This document shows positions 8,472 to 16,891 of a stretch of DNA of 64,000 nucleotides, piece after piece. The stretch is from positions 4,113 through 68,112 of the forward strand of contig CAZDQL010000026.1 in assembly GCA_964507325.1 (NCBI GenBank). The letters are read 5' to 3'. Position 1 is the stretch's first letter. The number at the start of each line of letters is the position of its first letter. The position numbers were made by a program, and so were the translations under genes. This stretch comes from CAZDQL01 sp964507325. GTDB taxonomy: Bacteria > Planctomycetota > UBA1135 > GCA-002686595. The notes beneath the pieces were generated by a model. That model made no database searches. It was not told where the DNA came from and saw only the letters and a program-made list of their open reading frames with translations.

Positions 8472-9455
8472 TCAGGCCGCCACCAGGTACTGCACGCTGA
8501 AGAGCTTGTCTGGGTCGGACCAGACGTGTTTGACCTCCAGACCGGCGCGAGCACCCAGGTCCGCGAAGCCACGCAGGTCGTACTTGTAGGAGAACTCGGT
8601 GCGCACGCGCTCCTCGCGAGAGAAGTGCACCGGGGTCCCCGCCACATGCGCGTCCTGCTCACGGCGGCTGACGAGCGCCATTTCGATGCGACCCTGCTGC
8701 TCGTCGTACGGCGCCTCGTAGCCGAAGAACTCGGTCCGGAAATCGGCTCCCAGTTCCCGGTTCAGCCGCACCAGGTAGTTGAGGGCGAACTCCCGCGAGA
8801 CACCACGCGCGTCGTCGTAGGCGGGCTCCAGAATCCCGACGTCCTTCTTGAGGTCGACCCCGATGAGGATGCCACCCTCCTCGCCCGAGAGGTTCCTCAG
8901 GTCGCGCAGGACCTCCTCCACCCTCTTCGGCCCGAAGTTGCCGATCGTCGAGCCGGGCAGGAAGACGACGCTGCGACCGGGGGGCTGCGCGACCTCGGGC
9001 AGGCTCGGGTCCTCCGTGAAGTCGGCGCAGACGGGAACGACCTCCACGTCCGGGAAGCGGCCCGAAACTTCGTCGGCGAGGTCGACGAGCTGGTCGCGCG
9101 AGATGTCGATCGGCATGTACCCGGAGGGGCGGGTGAGCCCCGACAGGAGCAGCTTGGACTTCCGCCCGTCGCCGCTGCCCGGTTCGATCACCAGCGCCTG
9201 CGGGCCGATGCACTCCGCGATCGAGTCCATGTTGTCCTGCATGATCGCGGTCTCGGTGCGCGTCAGGTAGTACTCGGGCTGCTCGCAGATCTTCTCGAAG
9301 AGGCGCGCTCCGCGCTGGTCGTAGAGATACTGGCTCGGCAGGGACTTGGGCTTGCGCCGCAGTCCCGCCAGGACGTCGGCCCTCATCTTGGCCAGGGCGG
9401 GCTCGAGGTCCTGCAGGGGGGGAGCTTGAGGCTCCTGAGGTGCGCGGTGGTCCAT
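8472..9455 (-). CDS. egtD: L-histidine N-alpha-methyltransferase EgtD
   Basis: A 327-residue enzyme, the normal length for EgtD, which trimethylates histidine to hercynine using S-adenosylmethionine. Characteristic features: YLYDQRGARLFEKICEQPEYYLTRTE near the start, the SAM motif VIEPGSGDGRKSKLLL, FLPGSTIGNF, and a C-terminal FSVQYLVA strand. I chose the ATG at 9455 since the family begins shortly before it; an extended frame to 9530 would overlap the transporter gene. It is the last gene of the five-gene minus-strand operon with the importer and the MES-type synthase. Together they give a complete route from histidine and cysteine to ergothioneine. Confidence 0.88.
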   Translation of the reverse strand: MDHRAPQEPQAPPLQDLEPALAKMRADVLAGLRRKPKSLPSQYLYDQRGARLFEKICEQPEYYLTRTETAIMQDNMDSIAECIGPQALVIEPGSGDGRKSKLLLSGLTRPSGYMPIDISRDQLVDLADEVSGRFPDVEVVPVCADFTEDPSLPEVAQPPGRSVVFLPGSTIGNFGPKRVEEVLRDLRNLSGEEGGILIGVDLKKDVGILEPAYDDARGVSREFALNYLVRLNRELGADFRTEFFGYEAPYDEQQGRIEMALVSRREQDAHVAGTPVHFSREERVRTEFSYKYDLRGFADLGARAGLEVKHVWSDPDKLFSVQYLVAA

Positions 9456-9501
9456 CGGATTGGCGGGGAAGGAGTAGCGTCGGTCCGTTGCGGTGAGGGG
9501 G

Positions 9502-11043
9502 TCATTCGTCCCGCGGCAGGCGCAGCCCACGCGGCACGAGACGGCGCTCGGCGAGGTCGAAGAGGCCCTGGACGGCCAGGGCGAGGAGTGCTGCGGGTAG
9601 CGCTCCTTCTAGGATCGTCTCGTAGTCGTTGAGCCGGATTCCGGTGAAGATCGGATCCCCGTACCCACCGGCGCCGATGAAACCGCCCAGCGTGGCGAAC
9701 CCGACGTTGATCACCGCCGCGGTCTTGATGCCGGCGAGGATGGTGGGCGAGGCCAGCGGCAGCTCGATGCGCCACAAGCGGACCCGGAAGGGCAGTCCGA
9801 GCGCCTCGGCGGACTCCTTCAGCTCGGGCGCGATGCCCTGCAGGCCCGCGTGGGTGTTGCGCACGATCGGCAGCAGGCTGTAGAGGAAGAGCGCCACGAC
9901 CGCCTGGGGATAGCCGAGGTCGTCGGAGAACCAGCTCACCGGGCGGATGAGCAACACCAGGAGCGCGATCGCGGGGATCGTCTGGATGATGCCCACGGCG
10001 CCGAGGATCGGCTGTGCCAGCCTCGCGCAGTAGGCGGCGGTGATCCCCAGCGGTAGGGCCACCAGAATGGCCAGCGCGAGCGAGACGAACACCATCTGCA
10101 GGTGCTCGACGGTGTAGCGCAGGATGTCGGAGGCGGTGCTGCGCTCCTCGACCGCCGCGTCGATCTTCAGGGTCGCGGACAGGAGCTGCGCGGCGGCCGC
10201 GCTCTCCCCCTCCCCATCGACCTCGACGGCGGCGTTCATGCGCATCATGAGCCGCTCGTCGATCGAGCCCTCGAGGTCGTGCAAGGAGGCCACGAACTCC
10301 GGCGCGGACTCTTCCAGCTCCGAGCGGTAGACGTAGACGGCCAGGTAGTGGGGGAAGTGACCCAGGTCGTCCGCGAGGGCGCGCAGGTTCAGCGTCAGGA
10401 TCTTCGCGTCGGTGGCGTAGAGGTCGGTGACGTCGATCTGCCCTTGGCCGATCGCCTCGTAGGCCAGTGCGTGCTCGAGCCCGCGCACGTCGCGGTGCGG
10501 CAGTGCGTAGCGCGCGGCCAGCGCCTCCCAGCCGTCCGCGCGCTGCATGAACTCGTTGCTGAAGCGCAGGCGCAGCTCGCGATGATCGCGCAGGTCGCCG
10601 ATGCTCGCCACACCCAGGTCGGCGGCACGCTCCTCCTGCATGCCGATCACGTAGGTGTTGTCGAACCCCAGGGATCGGGTGAGCGCCAGCCCCCGGTCCG
10701 CCAGGGCCTCCTGCAGAGCGGCGAGGTCCTCGATGCCTTCTCCCGACAGGATCTCCTGCAGGAGCGTTCCCGTGTACTCCGGGTAGACGTCGATCTGGCC
10801 GGCGAGCAGCGCTTCCCAGAGCAGCCGCGTTCCACCCAGGCCGCGCGCCTGCTCGACGGTGTGTCCGTGCTCGCGCGCCAGGTGTGCGGCGAGCTCGGCC
10901 AGGATCACCGATTCGGTGAAGGCCTTGGACCCGATCTTCAGCGCGGCCTCCTCTTGCCGCGCGGAGGGGCTCCCCGCCGCGACGAGGAGCAGCGCTCCAG
11001 TCGAGACGCAGAGCGCTCGCCCAAGGGAATTCCAGCGTCTCAT
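9502..11043 (-). CDS. Fused substrate-binding protein and permease of an OpuC/EgtU-type importer
   Basis: A 513-residue protein with a signal-like N-terminus (RALCVSTGALLLVAAGSPS), then a type II binding domain of the betaine family (IGSKAFTESVILAELAAHL, GLGGTRLLWEALLAGQIDVYPEYTGTL), then a five- to six-helix permease domain from about residue 310 to 495, with the coupling helix in GLPFRVRLWRIELPLASP. Homologues take up betaine, carnitine, choline or, in EgtU, ergothioneine. Its position between the ergothioneine genes favours ergothioneine or hercynine. In EgtU as I know it the permease domain comes first; here the order is reversed. Its ATG overlaps the ATPase stop as ATGA. Confidence 0.85.
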   Translation of the reverse strand: MRRWNSLGRALCVSTGALLLVAAGSPSARQEEAALKIGSKAFTESVILAELAAHLAREHGHTVEQARGLGGTRLLWEALLAGQIDVYPEYTGTLLQEILSGEGIEDLAALQEALADRGLALTRSLGFDNTYVIGMQEERAADLGVASIGDLRDHRELRLRFSNEFMQRADGWEALAARYALPHRDVRGLEHALAYEAIGQGQIDVTDLYATDAKILTLNLRALADDLGHFPHYLAVYVYRSELEESAPEFVASLHDLEGSIDERLMMRMNAAVEVDGEGESAAAAQLLSATLKIDAAVEERSTASDILRYTVEHLQMVFVSLALAILVALPLGITAAYCARLAQPILGAVGIIQTIPAIALLVLLIRPVSWFSDDLGYPQAVVALFLYSLLPIVRNTHAGLQGIAPELKESAEALGLPFRVRLWRIELPLASPTILAGIKTAAVINVGFATLGGFIGAGGYGDPIFTGIRLNDYETILEGALPAALLALAVQGLFDLAERRLVPRGLRLPRDE

Positions 11044-11795
11044 GCCTCGCCACCCCCGTCGTGCAGGTGACGTTGTGCACGGACGAAGTCGGACACGAAG
11101 CTCGAGACCGGCCGGTCGGTCAGGTCGGCGTACGTGCCGTCCTGCACGATCTCGCCCTCACGCACCAGTACGATCCGCTCTCCCAGATAGCACGCCTCGG
11201 CCAGGTCGTGCGTCACCATGACCACCGTCTTGCCGAGGCGTTTGAAGAGCGCGTGCAGCTCCTCCTGCAGCTCGGCGCGCACCATCGGGTCGAGGGCGCC
11301 CAGAGGCTCGTCGAGCAGCAGGACACCCGGGTCCATCATCAGCGCGCGCATGAGGCTGACGCGCTGAGACTGCCCGCCGGAGAGCTGGGCGGGGTAGCGG
11401 TCGAGGGCCGCCTCCGGGAGGCGCACCAGCTCCGCGAGCTCGCTGAGCCGCGAGCGGATCGAGGGCTCCGCGAGGCCGAGGTGGCGCGCCAGAAGGGTCA
11501 CGTTGCCGCGCGCGGTCAGGTGGGGAAAGAGCCCACCGCTCTGGACCACGTACCCCATGCGGCGTCGCAGCTCGGGGGCGCTTTCCAGCGTCAGCGGCTG
11601 CCCCTCGACCGTGAGAGACCCGCAGTCCGGAACGAGCAGTCCATTCATCAGCCGCAACAGAGTGGACTTGCCGCACCCGCTCGGCCCGATCAGCACCAGG
11701 GTGCGCCCCGCCGCCACCTGCAGCGAGAGCTCGCGCACCGCGGTCACCGAGCCGAAGCTCTTCGCGACACCTTCGAGCTCGATGGCGTACGTCAT
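11040..11795 (-). CDS. ABC transporter ATPase of the OpuCA/EgtV type
   Basis: A 251-residue ATPase that powers the adjoining fused permease. Walker A is GPSGCGKST near residue 40, the Q-loop is YVVQSGGLFPHL, the signature is LSGGQSQRV, Walker B is VLLLDEPLGALDP and the switch His is in MVTHD. The VQSGGLFPHLT sequence is typical of the glycine-betaine/ergothioneine branch. The C-terminal CBS domains that many OpuCA proteins carry are absent. The ATG at 11795 lies eight bases after the MES-type stop and its own stop overlaps the next gene, so the three genes are translated as a unit. Confidence 0.88.
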   Translation of the reverse strand: MTYAIELEGVAKSFGSVTAVRELSLQVAAGRTLVLIGPSGCGKSTLLRLMNGLLVPDCGSLTVEGQPLTLESAPELRRRMGYVVQSGGLFPHLTARGNVTLLARHLGLAEPSIRSRLSELAELVRLPEAALDRYPAQLSGGQSQRVSLMRALMMDPGVLLLDEPLGALDPMVRAELQEELHALFKRLGKTVVMVTHDLAEACYLGERIVLVREGEIVQDGTYADLTDRPVSSFVSDFVRAQRHLHDGGGEA

Positions 11796-11803
11796 CGCAG
11801 TCG

Positions 11804-14800
11804 CTACTTGCAGGGCAGGAAGCGCACCGTCGTCTCCATCTCGTGCAGCACGCGCCCGAGCGTTTCGGCGGCGCGCCGGATCTCCTCTGCGGCGGTCTCC
11901 CGCGAGAGGGAGAAGCGCACGGAGCAGTGAGCCTCCTCCGGCGTGCGCCCCATCGCCAGCAGGACGTGCGTCGGCTCCGGCGAACCGGACTTGCAGGCCG
12001 AGCCGGAGGAGAAGGAGATCCCGTGGGCGTCCATGGCGATGACGAGCGATTCGCCGCGGATCCCCGGCAGGGTCAAGTTGAGGATGTTCGGCAGGCACTG
12101 CGTCGGGTGCCCGTTGCGCCGCGCGTCCGGCAGCAGCTCCACGATGCGACCTTCCAGCTCGTCGCGCAGACCCGCCATGCGCGTCGCCGCGTCGAGGCTT
12201 CCACGCGACAGCTCGGCGGCGCGTCCGAAGCCGACGATGGCGGGCAGGTTCTCCGTCCCGGCGCGCAGGCCGTGCTCCTGTGTTCCTCCGTGGATCAGCG
12301 GCTCCAGCTCGATCCCCTTGCGCAGGTAGAGCGCGCCGACGCCCTTCGGGCCGTGCAGCTTGTGCGCCGAGAGGGACAGGAGGTCCACGCCCAGCTCCTC
12401 GACGTCGATCGGGACCTTCCCCGCGGCTTGCACGGCGTCGCTGTGGAAGAGCGCGCCGCGCTCGTGGGCGCTGGCGCACAGCTCGCGCACGGGCTGGAGC
12501 GTGCCGACCTCGTTGTTCGCCAGCATCACGCTGACCAGGAGCGTGTCGTCGCGCAGGGCGCCGCGCAGCGTCTCGGGGTCCACGAGCCCATGCTCGTCCA
12601 CCCCGAGGCGGGTGACCTCCAGACCGGCACGCTCGAGGTGGCAGCAGGTGGCCAGGACGGCGGGGTGTTCGATGGCGGACGTGATGACGTGCCGGCGGCC
12701 GCTCTCCGGGCGCAGCGCCACACCCTTGAGGGCGAGGTTGTCGGACTCGGAACCGCCGCCCGTGAAGAGGATGCGCCGCGGCCTGGCGCCGATCGAAGCC
12801 GCCACGCTGCGGCGCGCCCGCTCCAGCGCCTCGCGCGCGACGCGCCCATCGGAATGGATGCTGGAGGGGTTGCCGCAGCGCTCCTCCAGGAAGGGCTGCA
12901 TCGCCTCCCGCACCTCGTCGGCGACGCGCGTCGTGGCGGCGTTGTCGAGGTAGATCGGCTCCCACTCCCGTCGCGCCTGCGGCCGAGGGGCCTGCACCAC
13001 CGTGCGCGTGAGCGTCTCGGCGCTGACGACCGAGTCCGGGTCTCCGTCCGCGATCTTCACGACCTCGCACAGGAGCGCCTTGTAGACGGGGAAGCCCGAA
13101 ATCGGGTCGCAGTTCGAGGCGTCGGTCAGGTGGTTCACGTTCCATGCGCGCCAAGCTGCGGGGCCTACCGCCGTGCCACCGCCCTGACTGCAGTCGATCG
13201 CTCCTCGAACGATGTCTTCCGTGACGTGCGCCCGGAAGGGGACCGCGCCGCGCGGGGTGCGCACCTCCACCAGGTCGCCCGGCCGGACCCCACGCGCCGC
13301 GGCATCCGCGGGATTCAGATCGACGGTCGGCTCCGGATGGTCTCTCACCAGACCTCGGATGCCGTGGTGCTGGGAGCGGAAGTCCGTCTGCGTGCGCGAG
13401 CCGGAGTTGAAGACGAGCGGGTACCGATCGGCGAGGGCGGGCGCGGAGAGGGGACCCTCGGCGGGCTCGGTGTACCGCGGCAGGGGGTCGTAGCCGTGCT
13501 CCTCCAGAACCGTGGAGTGAAGCTCGAACTTGCCGGTCGGCGTCTCGAAACCCGGGCGGCCGTCCGTCCGCAGCGAGCCCTTCTCCCACTTGCGGTACTC
13601 CATGATCGGGCTGCCGATGGTCACCGCTCCGCCTGCTGCACGCACCTCTTCCAGCGTGAAGCCGGATTCCTCGAGGGCAAAGCGCAAGAGCCCGTCTTCC
13701 GTCTGTGGGAAGTGCTCGCCGTACCCGAGCCGGCGCGCCAATTGAGCCATGATCAGGTAGTCGTTGCGCGCCTCGCCCACCGGCTCGATCAGCTTCTCGC
13801 GCAGGCGGAAGAGCGGCCCGTAGGTCATGTACGAGTCGATCTCGAACATCGTCGTGGCGGGCAGCACCACGTCGGCGTAGCTGGCGTCCGCCGTGAGCTG
13901 GCGGTCGATGCAGACGAGCAGCTCGAGCTCGCCCAGCGCCTCGCGCCAGCGCGGCGTCTCCGGCCACGAGGTCAGGAGCGAGGCGCCGTGCACGATCAGA
14001 CCCCGCAGCGGGTACGGCTCGCTCTCCAGAATCGCCCGCGGGAGCAAGCTGGCGTGCGGCTCGTGCCGGTAGTGGGAGTAGATGGGGAACTCCTCCCCGC
14101 CGATCGAGCGCTCCAAACCCGGATTGGGCAGGTTGCAGGAGCGATTGATCGGGAAGTGCGAGCCGTGCATGGCGAGCCCGATGCCGCCCGGGGTGTCGAG
14201 GTGCCCCGCCAGGGCGAAGAGCGAGTAGACGGCCCGGATCGCCTGGACTCCGCCGTTCGAGTACTCGAGGCCCGTGTACATCACGGGGCAGGCGGAGCCC
14301 GCCGCGCAGATGGCGCGCGCCAGCTCCTGGACCCGGGTGGCGGGCACGCCCGTGATGCGCTCGACGACTGCTGGCGTGAAGTGCTGCACGTAGCGCGCGA
14401 ACGGCTCGAAGCCGTGGCACCAGTCCTCGGCGAAGGTCTCGTCGTGGAGCTCCTCCCCGATCATCACGGCGATCATCCCCAGGGCCAGCGCGCCGTCCGT
14501 TCCCGGCCGGATCGGCACCCACTCGGCGCCGCAGCGCAAGGCCGTCTCCGTGCGGCGCGGATCGATCACGACGATTCGGGCCCCTCGCCGGGCGGCGGAC
14601 TCCAGGCGCTGCATGTCCAGCGGAGGCGAGTCGGTGGCCGGGTTCGTGCCCCAGACGAGGAGCAGCTACGCGTTCTCGATGTCGGCGAAGGTGTTCACCA
14701 ACATGCGCCCCAGCGTCACGTGCGGGGCGATCATGGCGAAGGAGACGTAGCAGTGCGCCCCCGCGCCCATCGTGTTCGGCGAGCCGAAGGGGAAGAGCAC

Positions 14801-15211
14801 GTTGGAGGCCGAGCTCACGGCGACGCCGCGCGGCTGGTACATGTCGCACAGCGAGAGCTCGAAGGCGCCGCGGCCGGTGTAGATGCCGACCGCTTCCGGC
14901 CCGTGCTCGGTCTTGATCCCCTCGAGGCCGCGGACGATCTGCTCGTACGCCTCGTCCCAGGAGATGCGCTCGAAGTCGGGAGTCCCCTTCGGGCCTACCC
15001 GTCGCAAGGGGTGCTGCAGTCGGTGCTCCGAGTGCACGATCTCCGGCGCGTGCTCTCCGCGGCGGCAGATCATCCCCAGGGGATGCGTCGCATCGGCACG
15101 AATGTCGGCCAGCCGGCCATCCTCGACCTTGACCTCCACCCAGCAGCCGGCGGGGCAGATGCCGCACAGCCCCCGCTCCCAATCGGTGTCGTTTCGGGCT
15201 GATTCACTCAA
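11804..15211 (-). CDS. Metallopterin-dependent ergothioneine synthase (MES-type fusion), interrupted by an in-frame UAG
   Basis: Read through its single internal stop, this frame encodes 1135 residues. Residues 1 to about 735 are a molybdopterin oxidoreductase-family module: 4Fe-4S ligands Cys16, Cys19, Cys23 and Cys49, a candidate metal ligand Cys154, then WGTNPATDSP. Residues about 753-1135 are a NifS/IscS-like cysteine desulfurase with PLP-binding Lys951 (SAHKLHGPKG) and persulfide Cys1073 (SSGSACKSG). This pairing is the architecture reported for the metallopterin-dependent ergothioneine synthase of Caldithrix abyssi, which moves cysteine sulfur onto hercynine. EgtD in the same operon fits this. 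The start is a TTG at 15211 after GGGAGGA. The interrupting UAG may be a sequencing error, a nonsense mutation or a readthrough site. Confidence 0.8.
14666..14668 (-). other. In-frame UAG codon inside the MES-type gene
   Basis: Codon 182 of the fusion reads TAG, between ...FADIENA and LLLVWGTNP.... The same frame continues with no further stop for 953 codons and keeps full family similarity on both sides, so no frame shift is involved. A single base change would give a sense codon such as AAG, GAG or CAG, which would suit this exposed position before the beta strand. UAG is used as the normal stop of several genes here, including this one (11804-11806), so general reassignment is unlikely. 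Confidence 0.9.
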
Positions 15212-15259
15212 AGCACCGAGATCCTCCCACGGATCCGGGATGCACGGCGCGCATCGACC

Positions 15260-15889
15260 TCAGGGAATGGCGCGAGCTGCGCTCGTGACCGCCTTGACGA
15301 AGCTCTCTCGGTCCAGGGGGGGTGCTCCGAGCTGAACGCTCTGGGAGATCAATCCCCAGCACACCCCGTCCACGACCGTGGCCAATTGGATCTCGCGCGG
15401 TCCGACCTCGCTCAACGTCACTCCACACAGCAAAGCCGCGAGAAGTTGGAGGTACTCCTGTCGGCTGCGACTCATCTTCCCCGGCTGGCCGAGCTCGTCG
15501 CCGAAGTAGCTGGACATACGCAGCCAGAAGCGGCACTCGCGCGACGACTCGTCGAGCATGCCGTGATAGTGGGCGACGGCGCTCTCGAGGCGGGCCTTGC
15601 GCGAGCGACAGGTGTCGACCCTCTGCCGGATGGCGTCGAGGAAGGCCCTCTGGACGTGCTCCCAGAGCGCAATGAGGTACTCGTCCTTCCCGCCGAAGTG
15701 CAGGTAGAAGACCCCCTTGGCGACATCTGCGGCCTCGGTGATGTCCAGGACCGACACCAGTCCGAGGGGACGGTTCTCGAAGGCCGTCAGACCACACTCG
15801 AACATCGAATGGCGCGTTGCCAGCGCCTTGCGCGCCCGCCGGCCCAGCTGCGTAGCCTGCTCCAGGGGCTCTTCCTCGTGCTTGGCCAC
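15260..15889 (-). CDS. TetR-family transcriptional regulator
   Basis: A 209-residue regulator from a GTG start. The N-terminal helix-turn-helix is recognisable (VSVLDITEAADVAKGVFYLHFGGKDEYL, with the typical G-x-x-Y-x-H/Y-F recognition helix). The rest is a variable ligand-binding domain with 'VVDGVCWGLISQSVQLGAPPLDRESFVKAVTSAA' as the closing helices. It lies 48 bases upstream of the MES-type gene on the same strand and probably heads the operon. A near-palindrome in its upstream region (15941-15956) could be its operator, so it may control both the ergothioneine operon and the divergent methyltransferase. The inducer is unknown. Confidence 0.85.
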   Translation of the reverse strand: MAKHEEEPLEQATQLGRRARKALATRHSMFECGLTAFENRPLGLVSVLDITEAADVAKGVFYLHFGGKDEYLIALWEHVQRAFLDAIRQRVDTCRSRKARLESAVAHYHGMLDESSRECRFWLRMSSYFGDELGQPGKMSRSRQEYLQLLAALLCGVTLSEVGPREIQLATVVDGVCWGLISQSVQLGAPPLDRESFVKAVTSAARAIP

Positions 15890-15940
15890 CCCCGGATTCT
15901 AGGCCGGAACGATTGGCCGGGGCCAAGCCGCTGACTAAGA

Positions 15941-15956
15941 ATGACCGCACCGTCAT
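15941..15956. promoter_or_regulatory. Candidate TetR operator in the divergent intergenic region
   Basis: The sequence ATGACCGCACCGTCAT has perfect 5-base arms (ATGAC...GTCAT) around a 6-base centre, and 12 of 16 positions fit dyad symmetry. It sits in the 153-base gap between the divergent TetR and methyltransferase starts, about 52 bases upstream of the TetR GTG. Size and position suit a TetR dimer. Only one copy was noticed in the window. Confidence 0.4.
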
Positions 15957-16042
15957 AGTTGGATTGCTCGCCCACTATTGGTCCGCGCATAGATGCTCGC
16001 ATCCTGATTCCATCGATCAACCGCTTTGTTCAGTTCTGTCCC

Positions 16043-16891
16043 ATGTCTCCCTCCGCCGACCGCGAGATCCCGCTGCAGCGAACCTCCCTACGGGTCATCC
16101 TTCCCGAGAGCCCCGAGGGACTCGATCGGGATGAGGAGTGGTTCGAGCTGGAGCAGGCCGGCGAGCGCCGGCAGCTGAAGCTCCACGACTACGACGCCCT
16201 GTACGAGGTCCCCGGGCTCTACGAAACCCTCGTCTACGACAAGCTGAAGTGCACCTCCCCCGGTCGGGTCGTCGCCCAGCTCCAGCGGGCACTGATTGCC
16301 TCCGGAGAGTCGCCCGAGCATCTGCGCGTGCTCGACCTCGGCGCGGGAAACGGCGTGGTCGGCGAAGTGCTGCGCCGGCAGGGGGTCGACGCCCTGATCG
16401 GTGTGGACATCATCTCCGAGGCGGCCAAGGCCGCCCGCCGGGATCGACCGGAGGTCTACGACGACTACTTGGTGACCGACCTCGCGCAGCCGCAACCGGA
16501 GGTCGAGCAGCGCTTGCGCGACTTCTCACCGAACAGCCTGGTGACGGTCGCGGCCCTCGGCTTCGGAGACATCCCCTCGGAGGCCTTCGTGAAGGCCTTC
16601 AACCTGCTGCCAATCGACGGGTGGCTGGCGATCTGCATCAAGGACAGCTTCCTCGAGGAAGGGGATGACAGCCGCTTCGGAAAGCTCATCCGCTCCATCG
16701 TGGCCGGAGGGATGATCGAGGTGCTCAGCCGCGAGCGGTACGTCCACCGCATGTCGATCGCCGGCGAGAAGCTCTTCTACGTCGCCCTCGTCGCTCGCAA
16801 GCGCCACCACGTCCGGCCTATTTGGCCCGGAACTCCCGTGCCCCCCCCAGCCCCAGCTTGGCCATGCGGCTGCGCAGGGTGCTGGGGTTGA
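16043..16891 (+). CDS. Class I SAM-dependent methyltransferase
   Basis: A 282-residue Rossmann-fold methyltransferase. Motif I is VLDLGAGNGVVGEVL near residue 96-110, followed by the acidic loop in LIGVDIISEAAKAARRDRPEVYDDYLV. The substrate is unknown. The conserved region starts after the ATG at 16043; upstream in-frame sequence runs through the TetR operator region. It is transcribed away from the TetR gene and so may be co-regulated with the ergothioneine operon, but nothing in its sequence ties it to histidine methylation. Its last 74 bases overlap the convergent sigma-54 activator gene, making the C-terminal Pro- and Cys-containing tail suspect. Confidence 0.75.
   Translation: MSPSADREIPLQRTSLRVILPESPEGLDRDEEWFELEQAGERRQLKLHDYDALYEVPGLYETLVYDKLKCTSPGRVVAQLQRALIASGESPEHLRVLDLGAGNGVVGEVLRRQGVDALIGVDIISEAAKAARRDRPEVYDDYLVTDLAQPQPEVEQRLRDFSPNSLVTVAALGFGDIPSEAFVKAFNLLPIDGWLAICIKDSFLEEGDDSRFGKLIRSIVAGGMIEVLSRERYVHRMSIAGEKLFYVALVARKRHHVRPIWPGTPVPPPAPAWPCGCAGCWG

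Noticed and set aside
14666..14668. Reading the UAG as pyrrolysine or as selenocysteine.
   Set aside because: Sec uses UGA, and no pyrrolysine genes or hairpin signal are seen; UAG serves as an ordinary stop in this window.
11843..15202. A long plus-strand open frame opposite the MES-type gene.
   Set aside because: Its composition is Arg/Gly/Ala-rich with no motif; the minus strand holds clear cofactor motifs.
11804..15211. Fusion as a formate dehydrogenase or nitrate reductase with its own sulfur donor.
   Set aside because: EgtD and the importer in the operon fit the known MES architecture better, and no formate or nitrate accessory genes are present.
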